Source: Mesobacillus foraminis (GTDB lineage: Bacteria > Bacillota > Bacilli > Bacillales > Cytobacillaceae). From it: a stretch of 64,000 bases of DNA. The notes under the pieces were generated by a model. That model had not been told where the DNA came from and ran no database searches. It saw only the letters and a program-made list of their open reading frames with translations. The translations under genes and the position numbers were made by a program. Positions 27,694 through 36,224 of this stretch are shown here, piece by piece. The stretch covers positions 372,001 through 436,000 of the forward strand of contig NZ_SLVV01000004.1 in assembly GCF_004340465.1 (NCBI RefSeq), in the 5' to 3' direction. Position 1 is the first letter of the stretch, and each line of letters starts with the position of its first letter.

Positions 27694-28338
27694 TTAACAT
27701 CCATCTATTCCACAAGTCATTCCTTCAGGGAAATCAAACCTCTTCCTATTGATCTCGTCATTGATCATTTGTTTAAGCGTTTCCTTTGAACGGATACCTG
27801 AAACTTTCGTGTCACCAATCATAAAGGTAGGGACTGCGGTTATGTTGGCTTGGCTGTAGGCTTCCTCCAGTGCTTTCTCGTGGGCTTCTTTATATTTCCT
27901 TGTTTCCAAAGCCTCGCGATATTCACCTTCATCCAGTCCTATTTCAACGGCCAATTTTGTGAGTACGTCAATATCGCCAATATCCTGTTCTTCCTGAAAG
28001 AAGGCGCGCAGCATGCGGTCGTTGTACTCATTGCCCTTTCCTTTTTCTTTTGCATATTGGTAGCCTTCGAATGCTAAATGCGTATAAGGCTGCGGGGAAA
28101 CCTTCGGGAGGACAATATCAATCCCCATTTGTTCGGCCATTGGGTAAACGGATTGCTTCCATATAGTTTGCAAATAATCTCCTTCAGGCTTCAGCGTTTC
28201 ATTAGGATATGGACGCAGCTCAAAAGGCATCCATTCAATTTCGACATCTTTTCCTTTTACCGCTTCTTCCAGAGGCTTTTCGGCCAGGAAACAAAATGGG
28301 CATACATAATCTGAGTAGACTTTTATTTTTACTGTCAC
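27694..28338 (-). CDS. DsbA/FrnE-family thiol-disulfide oxidoreductase
   Basis: 214 residues, cytoplasmic (no signal peptide). The active site CPFC is near residue 14 (VYSDYVCPFCFLAEKPL), and the cis-Pro loop is AVPTFMIGDTKVSGIRS near residue 175. The helical insertion matches the FrnE branch of the DsbA-like thioredoxin fold. The C-terminus carries two further Cys (MTCGIDGC). Relatives act as cytosolic thiol oxidoreductases or 2-hydroxychromene isomerase-like enzymes. The start is GTG, with GAGAGG upstream. Monocistronic. Confidence 0.88.
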   Translation of the reverse strand: MTVKIKVYSDYVCPFCFLAEKPLEEAVKGKDVEIEWMPFELRPYPNETLKPEGDYLQTIWKQSVYPMAEQMGIDIVLPKVSPQPYTHLAFEGYQYAKEKGKGNEYNDRMLRAFFQEEQDIGDIDVLTKLAVEIGLDEGEYREALETRKYKEAHEKALEEAYSQANITAVPTFMIGDTKVSGIRSKETLKQMINDEINRKRFDFPEGMTCGIDGC

Positions 28339-28915
28339 AGGTTTCCTCTCCTATCGATCATTTATCCTGTCTTCCTTAATGGTGGATTCCCTTGAATGCC
28401 TTTAGGAAATAACGTTTATCCTGGTTATTGTTAACAGGCTACGGGTTTATTAATAGGGTTATTTTAGTTCAGGTGTATGTATTAGTAAAATAGATAGGCT
28501 TGAACTGCTATTTCTTATTTCTTCCATTTGTTTGCTTTTTATATCCTTATTTATTTTCCGTACTAGCAAAAAAAAAACACCGGTAAAAGGTTGACAACAA
28601 GGAAGCGCTTTCCCTGACTCTAAACAAATATGTCCATATAAGCATCGTACCGGTAATAATACCGTTATACTACAAAAGCAAAGGGAAACCATAAGTACGG
28701 GAAGCCTAATGAATATTTAACGCCTCTTCACATATACCAACTACTTCTAAAACAGCGTCTTCCATCCTGAACTCTTCATATACTCCGAAAAGAGCCATGT
28801 TTATTACAGACGGTAAGACAATATGTTGTATATTCTGTCAATGTTTACATTGCCAAAACCTTGCCTTTACATTTGTTTGCTAAAATTTTGCATAACAACC
28901 ATTTAGGAGGAATAA
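28339..28915. other. Long intergenic region upstream of the 5'-nucleotidase gene
   Basis: No gene is supported; the 77-codon minus-strand frame at 28459-28692 lacks a ribosome binding site. It contains a cre-like sequence AGGAAGCGCTTTCC at 28600-28613, a CGGTA/TACCG dyad around 28650-28665 near a TATACT, and the phased TTTACA boxes described separately. Confidence 0.35.
28844..28871 (+). promoter_or_regulatory. Possible PhoP-binding repeats upstream of the 5'-nucleotidase
   Basis: Two TTTACA hexamers start at 28844 and 28866, exactly 22 bp (two times 11 bp) apart, the phasing of PhoP boxes in Bacillus (TT[ATC]ACA-like repeats). The intervening box is degenerate. A phosphate-starvation role would suit a secreted nucleotidase. 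Confidence 0.35.
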
Positions 28916-30736
28916 ATGTTGAAGAACGTATTGAAACGGCTCAGTTTAGCTTCTACTGCCGCTATCCTTGGAAGCAGTATCGTTATGGGGTCTTCTTATG
29001 CTTTTGCAGCCGAAAGTGATGGACAGACTGGTTCTAAACAAGGGAAAGGCAATTCGGACCTTGTCGATCTCCAACTGTTGAGTTTGACAGACTTCCACGG
29101 CTACCTTCAAGCACTTAATGACAAGTCTAATAGTCAAATTATGACAAAAGATGGGCAGCTGACAGTTGGTGGCGCTGCATACATGGCCGCACATATAAAA
29201 AAACTAAAAAACGGTCACGAGAACTCCATCCTGTTTTCGGCAGGTGATGACCTAAGTGGATGGCCGTTTGAAGTCGCCTCTCATCATAATGAGCCGACGG
29301 TCGAATTCCTTAATGCAATCGGTCTTGATTTTTCCGTAGCTGGCAACCATGAATTCGATGCTACCAAGGAGTTCCTGACAGAGCATATTATGAAGGGGAA
29401 AAGCTTTGGAGAAGTAGGAGTTGACAGTTCATTCACAGATTCCTCCGGAAAGAAATTCAAAGGAGCGGACTATGACTACCTTTCAGCCAATATACGTGAG
29501 GCAGATACCGGGAAGCTCGTATTAAAACCCTATACCATTGAAAGGATCCACGACGGGAAAGGTGGTACAATCCCTGTTGGTTTCATTGCCATTACTACTC
29601 CTGCGACAATCCAAGGGTCCACTTCCTTTCAGGATGGAATTCTAACGGCTGATCCTATGGTGGACACAGCAAACCGCTATGCTAAAGAATTACAGAAGAA
29701 AGGCGTTGAAACGATCATCGCTGTTGTTCACGAGGGAGGATCAACAAAAAGTGATGGAACTGACATTAACGGTTCGGACAGCCCTTTTGGCCCAATATTT
29801 GAGTTTGCCAAAGAAGCTTCCCCTGCCATTGATGCCATCGTGTCAGGACACTGGCATGCCAAATTCAATGCCATGATTGATGATCCTGCCGGGAACCCGC
29901 GCCCAGTGGTCGAAGCGGCGAATCATGGCCGTCTTCTCAACGAAATGAACCTATCAATTGATCCTAAGACCAAGGATGTTGTGCGTGATCTTACGACATC
30001 AACGAACCATCCGGTTACACGGGATATTCCAGCCGATCCAGAGATCGAGAAAATGGTGTCTTACTGGGCTGAACGCGGGAAGGAACGGTATGCCCAACCA
30101 GTTGCAGAATTGACAGGTGACCTGACAAGAACCCGTAATGAAAATGGAGAAAGTACACTGGCAAATGTGGCGGCAGATGCACACTATCATGCAGGAAAAA
30201 AAGTGGAGAAACCAGCTGAATTCGCTTTGACAGCGGCTAGTTCGCTGCGTGGTGACCTCCTGTTCAAAAAAGGAAGCAACCCGGCTGACAGGGACGGACA
30301 AATCCTGTTTGGAGAAATGTGGCATGCCCATGGCTATCAAAATCCCGTAGCCGTCGTAACATTGACGGGTCAGCAGATTAAGCTAATCCTCGAAGAACAG
30401 TGGAGAAAGAAAGCCGATGGATCTGAGAGCTTTCACCCTCTGGCTGTATCACACAATGTGAACTATCGTTTTGATAAAAGCAAACCATTAAATGATAGAA
30501 TCAATCCGAAGGATGTCATGATCAATGGGGAATCCCTTGACCTTGATCGCTCCTACCGCGTGGCGGCGCTGGCATACCTGATTATTGGCGCCGATGGATA
30601 CCCGACCTTTACACAGTATCGCCAACCTGAACGGGCCGAGGTCGATTATTGGGCATTCCTAAATTACTTAAAGGAAAAACAAGTCATAGAAACACCCGCG
30701 CTGAACCGGGTCACTTCTCTATCTGAAGTTCAGTAA
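28916..30736 (+). CDS. Secreted bifunctional metallophosphatase / 5'-nucleotidase (UshA-like)
   Basis: 606 residues. A signal peptide (LSLASTAAILGSSIVMGSSYAFAAES) precedes a calcineurin-like metallophosphatase domain. Its metal-binding motifs appear in order: LTDFHGY, SAGDDLSG, AGNHEFD, VVHEGG and SGHWHAKF. The C-terminal half is a 5'-nucleotidase substrate domain (NVAADAHYHAG … LTGQQIKLILEEQW … YLIIGADGYPTF). It would strip phosphate from extracellular nucleotides. It lacks an LPxTG anchor, so it is probably released. AGGAGG precedes the ATG. A terminator follows at 30754. Confidence 0.9.
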   Translation: MLKNVLKRLSLASTAAILGSSIVMGSSYAFAAESDGQTGSKQGKGNSDLVDLQLLSLTDFHGYLQALNDKSNSQIMTKDGQLTVGGAAYMAAHIKKLKNGHENSILFSAGDDLSGWPFEVASHHNEPTVEFLNAIGLDFSVAGNHEFDATKEFLTEHIMKGKSFGEVGVDSSFTDSSGKKFKGADYDYLSANIREADTGKLVLKPYTIERIHDGKGGTIPVGFIAITTPATIQGSTSFQDGILTADPMVDTANRYAKELQKKGVETIIAVVHEGGSTKSDGTDINGSDSPFGPIFEFAKEASPAIDAIVSGHWHAKFNAMIDDPAGNPRPVVEAANHGRLLNEMNLSIDPKTKDVVRDLTTSTNHPVTRDIPADPEIEKMVSYWAERGKERYAQPVAELTGDLTRTRNENGESTLANVAADAHYHAGKKVEKPAEFALTAASSLRGDLLFKKGSNPADRDGQILFGEMWHAHGYQNPVAVVTLTGQQIKLILEEQWRKKADGSESFHPLAVSHNVNYRFDKSKPLNDRINPKDVMINGESLDLDRSYRVAALAYLIIGADGYPTFTQYRQPERAEVDYWAFLNYLKEKQVIETPALNRVTSLSEVQ

Positions 30737-30753
30737 GAATTTAGATAACTAAA

Positions 30754-30784
30754 AAGGCAAACTCATGGTCCCACGAGTTTGCCT
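30754..30784. terminator. Bidirectional terminator between nucleotidase and prs-like genes
   Basis: Arms AGGCAAACTC and GAGTTTGCCT, with a T tract on the minus strand. It serves the convergent plus-strand nucleotidase and minus-strand prs-like gene. Confidence 0.8.
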
Positions 30785-30809
30785 CCGTCTTACTATATGT
30801 TTATATTTT

Positions 30810-31760
30810 CTATTCAAACAACGGACTGACTGCTTTTTCATTGTGAATGCGGTCAATGGCCTCAACAAGCAAATGAGCAACGGAAATACTTTTGATTTTC
30901 GGGATTTCTTTTTCTTCAGGTAGCTCAATGGTGTTGGTCACCACTAACTCTTCAATCGGACACGATTCAATTCTGGCCACGGCTTCTCCGGTTAACACAG
31001 CGTGCGTGGCTCCTGCATAGATGGTTTTTGCCCCGTTTTCAGCCAGGGCTTTGGCGGCTAATGTAATCGTGGTGCCCGTATCAATTAAATCATCAATCAA
31101 GATTGCATTTTTGCCTTCTACACTGCCGACGACGCTGATCGATTCGGCTCCGCCTTCCTCCAGCTTTCGCTTATCGATCAAAGCGAATGGAGCATTTAAC
31201 AGGTTGGCCATTTTCCTTGCACGGCCAATGCTGCCATTATGCGGCGCAACCACAACGAGATCATCCAATTCCTTATCCATAAAATATTGGGTAAGGAGCG
31301 GAACCCCGAGGAGATGCTCTACAGGTATATCGAAAAATCCCTGAATGGCAGCTGTATGAAGGTCCAATGTAACAACCCTTGTCGCTCCTGCGTTTTGCAG
31401 CAGATTGGCGATCAATTTTGCCGTAATAGGCTCCCTTGAACGTGCTTTACGGTCCTGTCGCGCATACCCGTAATAAGGGATGACCACATTGATTTTACCT
31501 GCAGAAGCTCTTTTCAGGGCGTCAATGATGATGAGGAGCTCCAGAATACTCTCATTGACTGGGTCCGAAGTGGATTGGACGATAAACACCTCGCTGCCCC
31601 GGACACTTTCTTCTATATGAATTTGGATTTCGCCATCACTGAACTTGGCTACTGAACATTTGCCCAGCTCGCAGCCCAAGAGCTCAGCCATCTCCGTTGC
31701 CAGTTTTCGATTGGAATTCAGGGTAAACATTTTAAAATCTTTTTTTAATTGATATGTCAC
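30810..31760 (-). CDS. prs: Ribose-phosphate pyrophosphokinase, divergent paralogue
   Basis: 316 residues with the class I PRPP synthetase architecture: [51 protein letters not shown], and the PRPP loop [17 protein letters not shown]. It makes PRPP from ribose 5-phosphate and ATP. Several usually invariant stretches differ from canonical Prs: the SPDHGGVTRARK-type segment reads [12 protein letters not shown], the DKRRPRP flexible loop reads DKRKLEEGG, and DTAGT reads DTGTT. It also stands alone instead of beside glmU. A second, non-housekeeping copy is likely. GTG start with GGAGG eight bases upstream. Confidence 0.85.
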   Translation of the reverse strand: MTYQLKKDFKMFTLNSNRKLATEMAELLGCELGKCSVAKFSDGEIQIHIEESVRGSEVFIVQSTSDPVNESILELLIIIDALKRASAGKINVVIPYYGYARQDRKARSREPITAKLIANLLQNAGATRVVTLDLHTAAIQGFFDIPVEHLLGVPLLTQYFMDKELDDLVVVAPHNGSIGRARKMANLLNAPFALIDKRKLEEGGAESISVVGSVEGKNAILIDDLIDTGTTITLAAKALAENGAKTIYAGATHAVLTGEAVARIESCPIEELVVTNTIELPEEKEIPKIKSISVAHLLVEAIDRIHNEKAVSPLFE

Positions 31761-31959
31761 TTTCGATCCTCCACACCATTTTGACTTCCTGCCATTATGT
31801 ACTTCTCTTATTTTACTATAACCTTGGCACAGCAGGGCTAACCTGCAGGAACTTTTTTATCAAAACTTCCAATTTCATAAATAAAAGCCAGGCACTTGTC
31901 CCGGCAACTTCTATTTTACCATTCTTATCGCTAAAAAACACACCAAAGGACAAACGGAT

Positions 31960-32826
31960 TCAAGTCCGTCCAGCAAATTTAATGGACACCCTCTGAGCCT
32001 TTTCCACCTGTTGATCCAGCCAGCACGTCAAATCTTCCAGAACAACTTCCCTGCCATTTTCATCAAACGGACGGTGCTTTGCGAGCGCGTACTCGTAGAC
32101 GCGTTTGTCCGGGGAACCAACGTGGCTGAAAAATTCTCTGAGTTTCTCAGGAGGAGTGATTCTATCATCAAGACCGTATTGCAGCAGAAAAGGAAGCTGA
32201 ATGTTCCCGGCTTCTTCCTCCACCCGATCGATGGCGTGAAGCAGCCCGCGGCCCAAACCAGGTGTCACCGTATTATGACGCAAACCTTCTGGATTCAGCT
32301 TTGCCTGCAGCTCAGGATCTTTAACGTGCAAATGAAAGTTCCCCTTTTTCGTAAAAGAAAAATCGGGCTTTAGTTTCCCCATTATGGTGATGCCGAACTT
32401 TTCAAGCGGTGTCGCTTTGTAGGAGATGGCAGGAGAAATCACTGCTGCACCTGAAATCCCGGTTTGGTGATCCAGCGCATAATCGAGTGTAATCACGCCA
32501 CCCATACTGTGACCGACGATAAACAAAGGAAGGGTCGGCCTCTCAAGCGCCACAAGCCTTTGAAGCTCCTGCAAATCTCCTCTGAACTCATCCCAGCTGG
32601 AGATAAATCCCCGCTTGCCCGAGCTTTTGCCGTGACCGCGCAGGTCGAGGGCATAGACGCAATACCGGTTTTGAACAAGGCTTTTGCTCAGATTCTGCAG
32701 CCCTCCACTGTGGTCGCCAAAGCCATGAATCAATATAACTGCCGCCTTTGGCCTTGATTCAGGTTCGTTTATCCGGTAATACAGCTCCGCTCCATCGGTA
32801 CCATGAAAGGTCCCTTGTGTTGTCAT
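31960..32826 (-). CDS. Alpha/beta hydrolase, monoacylglycerol lipase-like
   Basis: 288 residues of the serine aminopeptidase S33/Hydrolase_4 type. The oxyanion segment is ILIHGFGDHSGG, the nucleophile elbow GHSMGG near residue 100, the acid GLDDRITP near 233 and the His in AKHRPFDE near 260. The LRGHGKSSGKRGFISSW element is typical of monoglyceride lipases. No signal peptide. AGGAGG lies upstream of the ATG at a slightly long spacing. The natural ester is unknown. Confidence 0.87.
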   Translation of the reverse strand: MTTQGTFHGTDGAELYYRINEPESRPKAAVILIHGFGDHSGGLQNLSKSLVQNRYCVYALDLRGHGKSSGKRGFISSWDEFRGDLQELQRLVALERPTLPLFIVGHSMGGVITLDYALDHQTGISGAAVISPAISYKATPLEKFGITIMGKLKPDFSFTKKGNFHLHVKDPELQAKLNPEGLRHNTVTPGLGRGLLHAIDRVEEEAGNIQLPFLLQYGLDDRITPPEKLREFFSHVGSPDKRVYEYALAKHRPFDENGREVVLEDLTCWLDQQVEKAQRVSIKFAGRT

Positions 32827-33035
32827 ATCTATATGGTCCTCCTATTGCGAACGAAAAAGTAATATCCTTAGCTTATCCATCTCGGGAAGCTAGTAACAAT
32901 AGTGTTTATTATAATGCAAAATGGACGCCAATCCATTGGTTTGTATCATTTTTCACAAATTCTTTAATTTCGTTTTATAAAAAAACACATGTTACAGATT
33001 TTTCATCCAATTACCCCGTATTCGTCATGCGTAAT

Positions 33036-33680
33036 CTATTTCACCAGCTCCGCCTGGACAATATATCTTTTTGGAGCATTCCCGATGTAAGAAAAAGGAT
33101 AGCACGTCGTTAATGTAAGAGTGGGAATTGATTTCCTGACAACCACCGACCGGTCTTCGGCGTGGGTAATCCAGATTTTATTGATTTTATAGGTATAGAT
33201 GTCATCATGGTATTCCACTTTTAGCACGTCGCCTTCCTCTAACTCCTTAAGCCGGTAAAAAACGGTATCCCGATGACCGCTTAGTACTGTGTGCCCTCCC
33301 CCATTTGGTGCAGTTGTGAAGGGGCTGACATACATTCCGACTCCTTTTTTCAGGATGTCTGGCTGTGCTCCCCAATAGACCGAATACTTTTGGGCAATGC
33401 CTGGAACAATCAGCCAGGCGACTTTTTCCCCTAACTCATGCTGGACCTCCGTGGAGGCCTGCTGGGGTTCGGGCTTGCCTTCTGTACGAACCTTTGCGGC
33501 GTTGTCTGCATCCTCGCTGTTCTTTTGTACTGGTTTCACTTCTTGTGTATATTGCTGTACTTCAGCCTCCGTCATTTCCTCTGCGGCCGATCTTGCCATT
33601 TGCCAAGCCATAAAATGATACGAGGTTATGAAAACTCCAATCACCATCATTCCTATTCCAATCAATCGATTCAAAACCAT
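33036..33680 (-). CDS. Class D sortase
   Basis: 214 residues. An N-terminal membrane anchor (LIGIGMMVIGVFITSYHFMAW) is followed by a polar linker and a sortase domain from about residue 85. The catalytic His is in SGHRDTVFYRL, the Cys in TLTTCYPFSYIG and the Arg in PKRYIVQAEL. The TLTTC signature is that of class D sortases, which attach proteins with LPxTA-like signals to peptidoglycan. It lies directly downstream of a gene whose product has such a signal, so the two form an enzyme-substrate pair. GAGGGG precedes the ATG. Confidence 0.92.
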   Translation of the reverse strand: MVLNRLIGIGMMVIGVFITSYHFMAWQMARSAAEEMTEAEVQQYTQEVKPVQKNSEDADNAAKVRTEGKPEPQQASTEVQHELGEKVAWLIVPGIAQKYSVYWGAQPDILKKGVGMYVSPFTTAPNGGGHTVLSGHRDTVFYRLKELEEGDVLKVEYHDDIYTYKINKIWITHAEDRSVVVRKSIPTLTLTTCYPFSYIGNAPKRYIVQAELVK

Positions 33681-33693
33681 GACCCCTCACTAA

Positions 33694-33728
33694 GAAAAAC
33701 GACAGGATTTCCCCTGCCGTTTTTTTTT
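33694..33728. terminator. Hairpin between sortase substrate and sortase
   Basis: AACGACAGG and CCTGCCGTT arms (one mismatch) with T tracts on both outer sides. On the minus strand it would partially terminate after the substrate gene, giving more substrate than sortase. Confidence 0.6.
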
Positions 33729-34170
33729 ACTCCTGTGCTTTTTTACGACGGAAGAACAACATCGCACCAGTTGCAGCCAGCCCGGCGCTTGCTAAAATGG
33801 CAGACAGATGATCAGAAGCAGTATCTGGCATCACCTCACCCGTATTTCCTGCCTTGCCCGAATTACCGGTATTTCCGGTATGATCAGTATTGCCGACATT
33901 TCCTTCATCACCAGGTTCTTCCGTTTCTTCAGGAGTTCCTCCAGAGATGAACTCGTCATAATCCCCTTTCGTGACTTCGCAAGGGTAGCCGTCACGGTCT
34001 CCGTCAAGGTTATGAGGATCATTTGTTGCACTATAGCCGTTATCAAACCAAAATTCCATCACTTCCTGTTTGGTGGCGAAATCATCACAGTTCACATCTT
34101 CCTGTGCGAAAGCCCCCATTGAGTACGAAGAAATAAGGACAAAAGTAAAGATTGCTGCCAGCCATTTCAT
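33727..34170 (-). CDS. Cell-wall-anchored Excalibur-domain protein, probable sortase D substrate
   Basis: 147 residues. A signal peptide (MKWLAAIFTFVLISSYSMGAFA) is followed by an Excalibur calcium-binding domain with DVNCDDFATKQE … HNLDGDRDGYPCE (DxDxDGxxCE). A Thr/Gly/Asn-rich spacer with NTGNTGNSGK-like repeats leads to a C-terminal sorting signal: MPDTA, hydrophobic helix LSAILASAGLAATGAMLFF, then RRKKAQE. Leu is replaced by Met in the pentapeptide. The start at 34170 follows AAAGGGG. It precedes the class D sortase gene. Confidence 0.85.
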   Translation of the reverse strand: MKWLAAIFTFVLISSYSMGAFAQEDVNCDDFATKQEVMEFWFDNGYSATNDPHNLDGDRDGYPCEVTKGDYDEFISGGTPEETEEPGDEGNVGNTDHTGNTGNSGKAGNTGEVMPDTASDHLSAILASAGLAATGAMLFFRRKKAQE

Positions 34171-34273
34171 CGAGATAAAACCCCTTTCCAAAATTTGTAC
34201 AGGGGTTATTATGCCGGAAATAAATGTAAATATTCATAGAGAATTCCTTTAAACTCCATGAAGATTTTCCATA

Positions 34274-34308
34274 AAAAAACGCCGAACCCAAATGAGTTCA
34301 GCGTTTTT
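34274..34308. terminator. Terminator downstream of tRNA-Gln
   Basis: Arms AAAAACGCCGAAC and GTTCAGCGTTTTT with one bulge, T tracts on both strands. It terminates the minus-strand tRNA transcript. Confidence 0.75.
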
Positions 34309-34317
34309 GATGATAGA

Positions 34318-34389
34318 CTGGGCTAGCTGGATTCGAACCAACGAATGACGGAGTCAAAGTCCGTTGCCTTACCGCTTGGCTATAGCCCA
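34318..34389 (-). tRNA. tRNA-Gln(TTG)
   Basis: 72-nt cloverleaf: acceptor TGGGCTA/TAGCCCA, anticodon loop with TTG in ACTTTGACT, T arm GGTTCGAATCC. CCA is not encoded. Last of three tRNA genes in the cluster. Confidence 0.93.
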
Positions 34390-34452
34390 ATGTAGTCATA
34401 GTTTATCAAGTCAGGGAAAATATTATACAAGGAATTATTATTTTTTTATGTA

Positions 34453-34541
34453 TGGCGGAGTTGGAGGGATTTGAACCCTCGCACGCTTGCACGTCTACTG
34501 CATTTCCAATGCAGCCCCTTCAGCCGCTTGGGTACAACTCC
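34453..34541 (-). tRNA. tRNA-Ser(GGA)
   Basis: 89 nt with encoded CCA: acceptor GGAGTTG/CAACTCC, anticodon stem-loop CTGCATTGGAAATGCAG (anticodon GGA), a long variable arm as in class II tRNAs, and GGTTCAAATCC. Confidence 0.93.
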
Positions 34542-34735
34542 AGCGTATTGATCAATCCCACCTATGCCGTTTTCCCAGGATGTTTTATGAACCCGCCATA
34601 AGCAGGTGGGTTTCCGCATACCGATTTCTGCCGTCCTGAGCAAGCAGGCATGGCATCCATCAATAAATGTAGGAATCCCGATAAAAAAGTACGGTTAAAA
34701 ACATATAGGGCTAACGAACAATGCAGGACTGATGA
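34542..34735 (-). ncRNA. Hairpin-rich tRNA spacer, possible small RNA
   Basis: The 194-bp gap between tRNA-Leu and tRNA-Ser is more structured and GC-richer than nearby intergenic DNA. On the minus strand AACCCACC can pair either with GGCGGGTT 8 nt downstream or with AGGTGGG further on. The hexamer ACGGCA occurs twice. It may be a processed spacer or an independent structured RNA. I cannot name a family. Confidence 0.3.
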
Positions 34736-34819
34736 TGCGATCGAGAGGACTTGAACCTCCACGGTGTTGCCACCACTAGGCCCTCAACCTAGCGCGTCTG
34801 CCGATTCCGCCACGATCGC
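34736..34819 (-). tRNA. tRNA-Leu(GAG)
   Basis: 84-nt class II tRNA: acceptor GCGATCG/CGATCGC, anticodon stem-loop CTAGGTTGAGGGCCTAG (anticodon GAG), long variable arm, T loop GGTTCAAGTCC. CCA is not encoded. First gene of the cluster. Confidence 0.93.
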
Positions 34820-35050
34820 ATAATAAAGAATAGTTAAGCATCGAGTGTGTGAAATGTGTATCACGTCTCGTGCTTTATTAATATACCATGGCCTATACAC
34901 TTTGTTAACCTGTAATTTTTTGTATGAAAGGGACTTTTATCCTATAAATAGATATGAATTATATCTCACCATTCGACTTTTTTAGTGAAATAGGCTCATG
35001 CATTTGTCAAAATTGCGGTTATTTTGCGGTTACCCAGGAAATATTCTCTA
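34820..35050. other. Intergenic region upstream of the tRNA cluster
   Basis: Presumably holds the tRNA promoter on the minus strand; no clear -35/-10 pair was identified by eye. The plus-strand frame starting 34954 lacks a Shine-Dalgarno and overlaps the tandem repeat. Confidence 0.3.
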
Positions 35051-35206
35051 GAAATATCATTGATACCCTTGTTGATGTTCATCGATACCGGCTTATGATG
35101 ACATTTTTCATTCCTATCCTCGATGATTTCCTTCTTCACCTGCCTTATGATGGCGCTTTCATTCTGCGTCCTTAATGATTTTTGTCTTCATCGGTCATAT
35201 GATGAC
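35051..35206 (-). repeat. Three imperfect tandem copies of a 52-bp unit
   Basis: On the minus strand three consecutive 52-nt blocks begin GTCATCATATGACCGATGAA (35206-35155), GCCATCATAAGGCAGGTGAA (35154-35103) and GTCATCATAAGCCGG (35102-35051). All share G-C/T-CATCATAAG at the start, and the first two also share AAATCAT and GAATGAAA at the same offsets. The copies diverge progressively. 52 is not a multiple of 3, so it is not a coding repeat. Confidence 0.55.
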
Positions 35207-35289
35207 GTCGTAATACAGACATTAGACAGCCAATTTTATTTCTCTCTTGATATGACATTGAGAATTAAAATTACTGCAATCCAGAAATA

Positions 35290-35314
35290 GAAAAAAAACG
35301 AGCGATTTGGCTCT
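35290..35314 (-). terminator. Rho-independent terminator (minus strand)
   Basis: GAGC and GCTC arms, 6-nt loop, then eight Ts on the minus strand. It lies about 280 bp beyond the flavin reductase gene and inside a 118-codon frame, which argues against that frame being a gene. Confidence 0.6.
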
Positions 35315-35593
35315 TTCTATTTTTAATGGTTGTATTGAACTTGATAATCCATCTCTTAGGAGGTTTAGTGAGTCATATCCTGGATCATAAGGATCATTTC
35401 CTACAATCAATAAAACTTTGATTGTCCTAAATACTTCATCGTTAGCCATGTCCTTTAGGATATGAACCTGAGAAGTTTCGCCCCAATTAATAAAGCAATA
35501 AGGTGAAAATAACTTCATCACTCGAGGATCGCTGTCGAATGTCATTTTATGAAGGAAGCAGGTGTTTTTTGTGTTCACAGTGCAACTTTATCC

Positions 35594-36211
35594 CTACTCC
35601 GGCCTTTCCACCGCAAAAATCTCGCCGACCTTGGCATAGTTAATGCCAGCGAGCCTGCTTACAGCTCCAAGGCCCCTTGGATCGATTCTTCCATTTTCAT
35701 AAATGTCACTTTTAATATGAAATTGAACCACTTTTCCTATAATAAAATCACAGCCGGGAGCCTCTTGGCCGCCTAGTTCAAGGGCCTGCTCTAACACACA
35801 TTCCAGTCGGATTTTTGCTTCCGCAACTCCGGGCACAGAAACCTTAACGCTTTTTACTGGAGTTAATTTCGCTAACTCGATTTCACTTTGGTCAGGAGGA
35901 AGAGATGCAGCTGTTTCATTGATCTGTTCGACATTGTCTTCATCTACAATATGGACGACAAACTCCTTGCCTCTTATAATGTTTCTCGCCGTATCCTTCT
36001 GTTTTCCCTTCGCCCGTTGAATGGACAGGGAAATCATCGGCGGATTGGAAGACACGATATTAAAATAACTGAATGGAGCCCCGTTCAGGACACCCTCTTC
36101 AGAAAGAGAGGTGACGAAAGCAATTGGCCTCGGGATAATGCTTCCGATTAAAAATTTATAGTTTTCTCTTTCTGTAAGCTGAGATGGATCGATTGTTTGC
36201 AAAGATATCAT
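35594..36211 (-). CDS. Flavin reductase-like domain protein (FMN-binding split barrel)
   Basis: 205 residues. The N-terminal part LIGSIIPRPIAFVTSLSEEGVLNGAPFSYFNIVSSNPPMISLSI is the signature of the flavin-reductase-like family. C-terminal elements FIIGKVVQFHI and RIDPRGLGAVSRLAGINY fit the same family. It probably binds FMN and uses NAD(P)H. It lies 13 bp downstream of the ring-cleaving dioxygenase gene and likely shares its transcript. GGAAGG is very close to the ATG, so a start a few codons later is possible. Confidence 0.87.
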   Translation of the reverse strand: MISLQTIDPSQLTERENYKFLIGSIIPRPIAFVTSLSEEGVLNGAPFSYFNIVSSNPPMISLSIQRAKGKQKDTARNIIRGKEFVVHIVDEDNVEQINETAASLPPDQSEIELAKLTPVKSVKVSVPGVAEAKIRLECVLEQALELGGQEAPGCDFIIGKVVQFHIKSDIYENGRIDPRGLGAVSRLAGINYAKVGEIFAVERPE

Positions 36212-36224
36212 TCCTTCCGTTCGC

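Noticed and set aside
28459-28692. 77-codon minus-strand frame
   Set aside because: No ribosome binding site; overlaps promoter-like and cre-like sequence.
34446-34762. Minus-strand frames across the tRNA cluster
   Set aside because: They run through two well-formed tRNA genes.
35222-35578. 118-codon minus-strand frame
   Set aside because: No Shine-Dalgarno and a U-tailed terminator lies inside it. A decayed gene is possible but unsupported.
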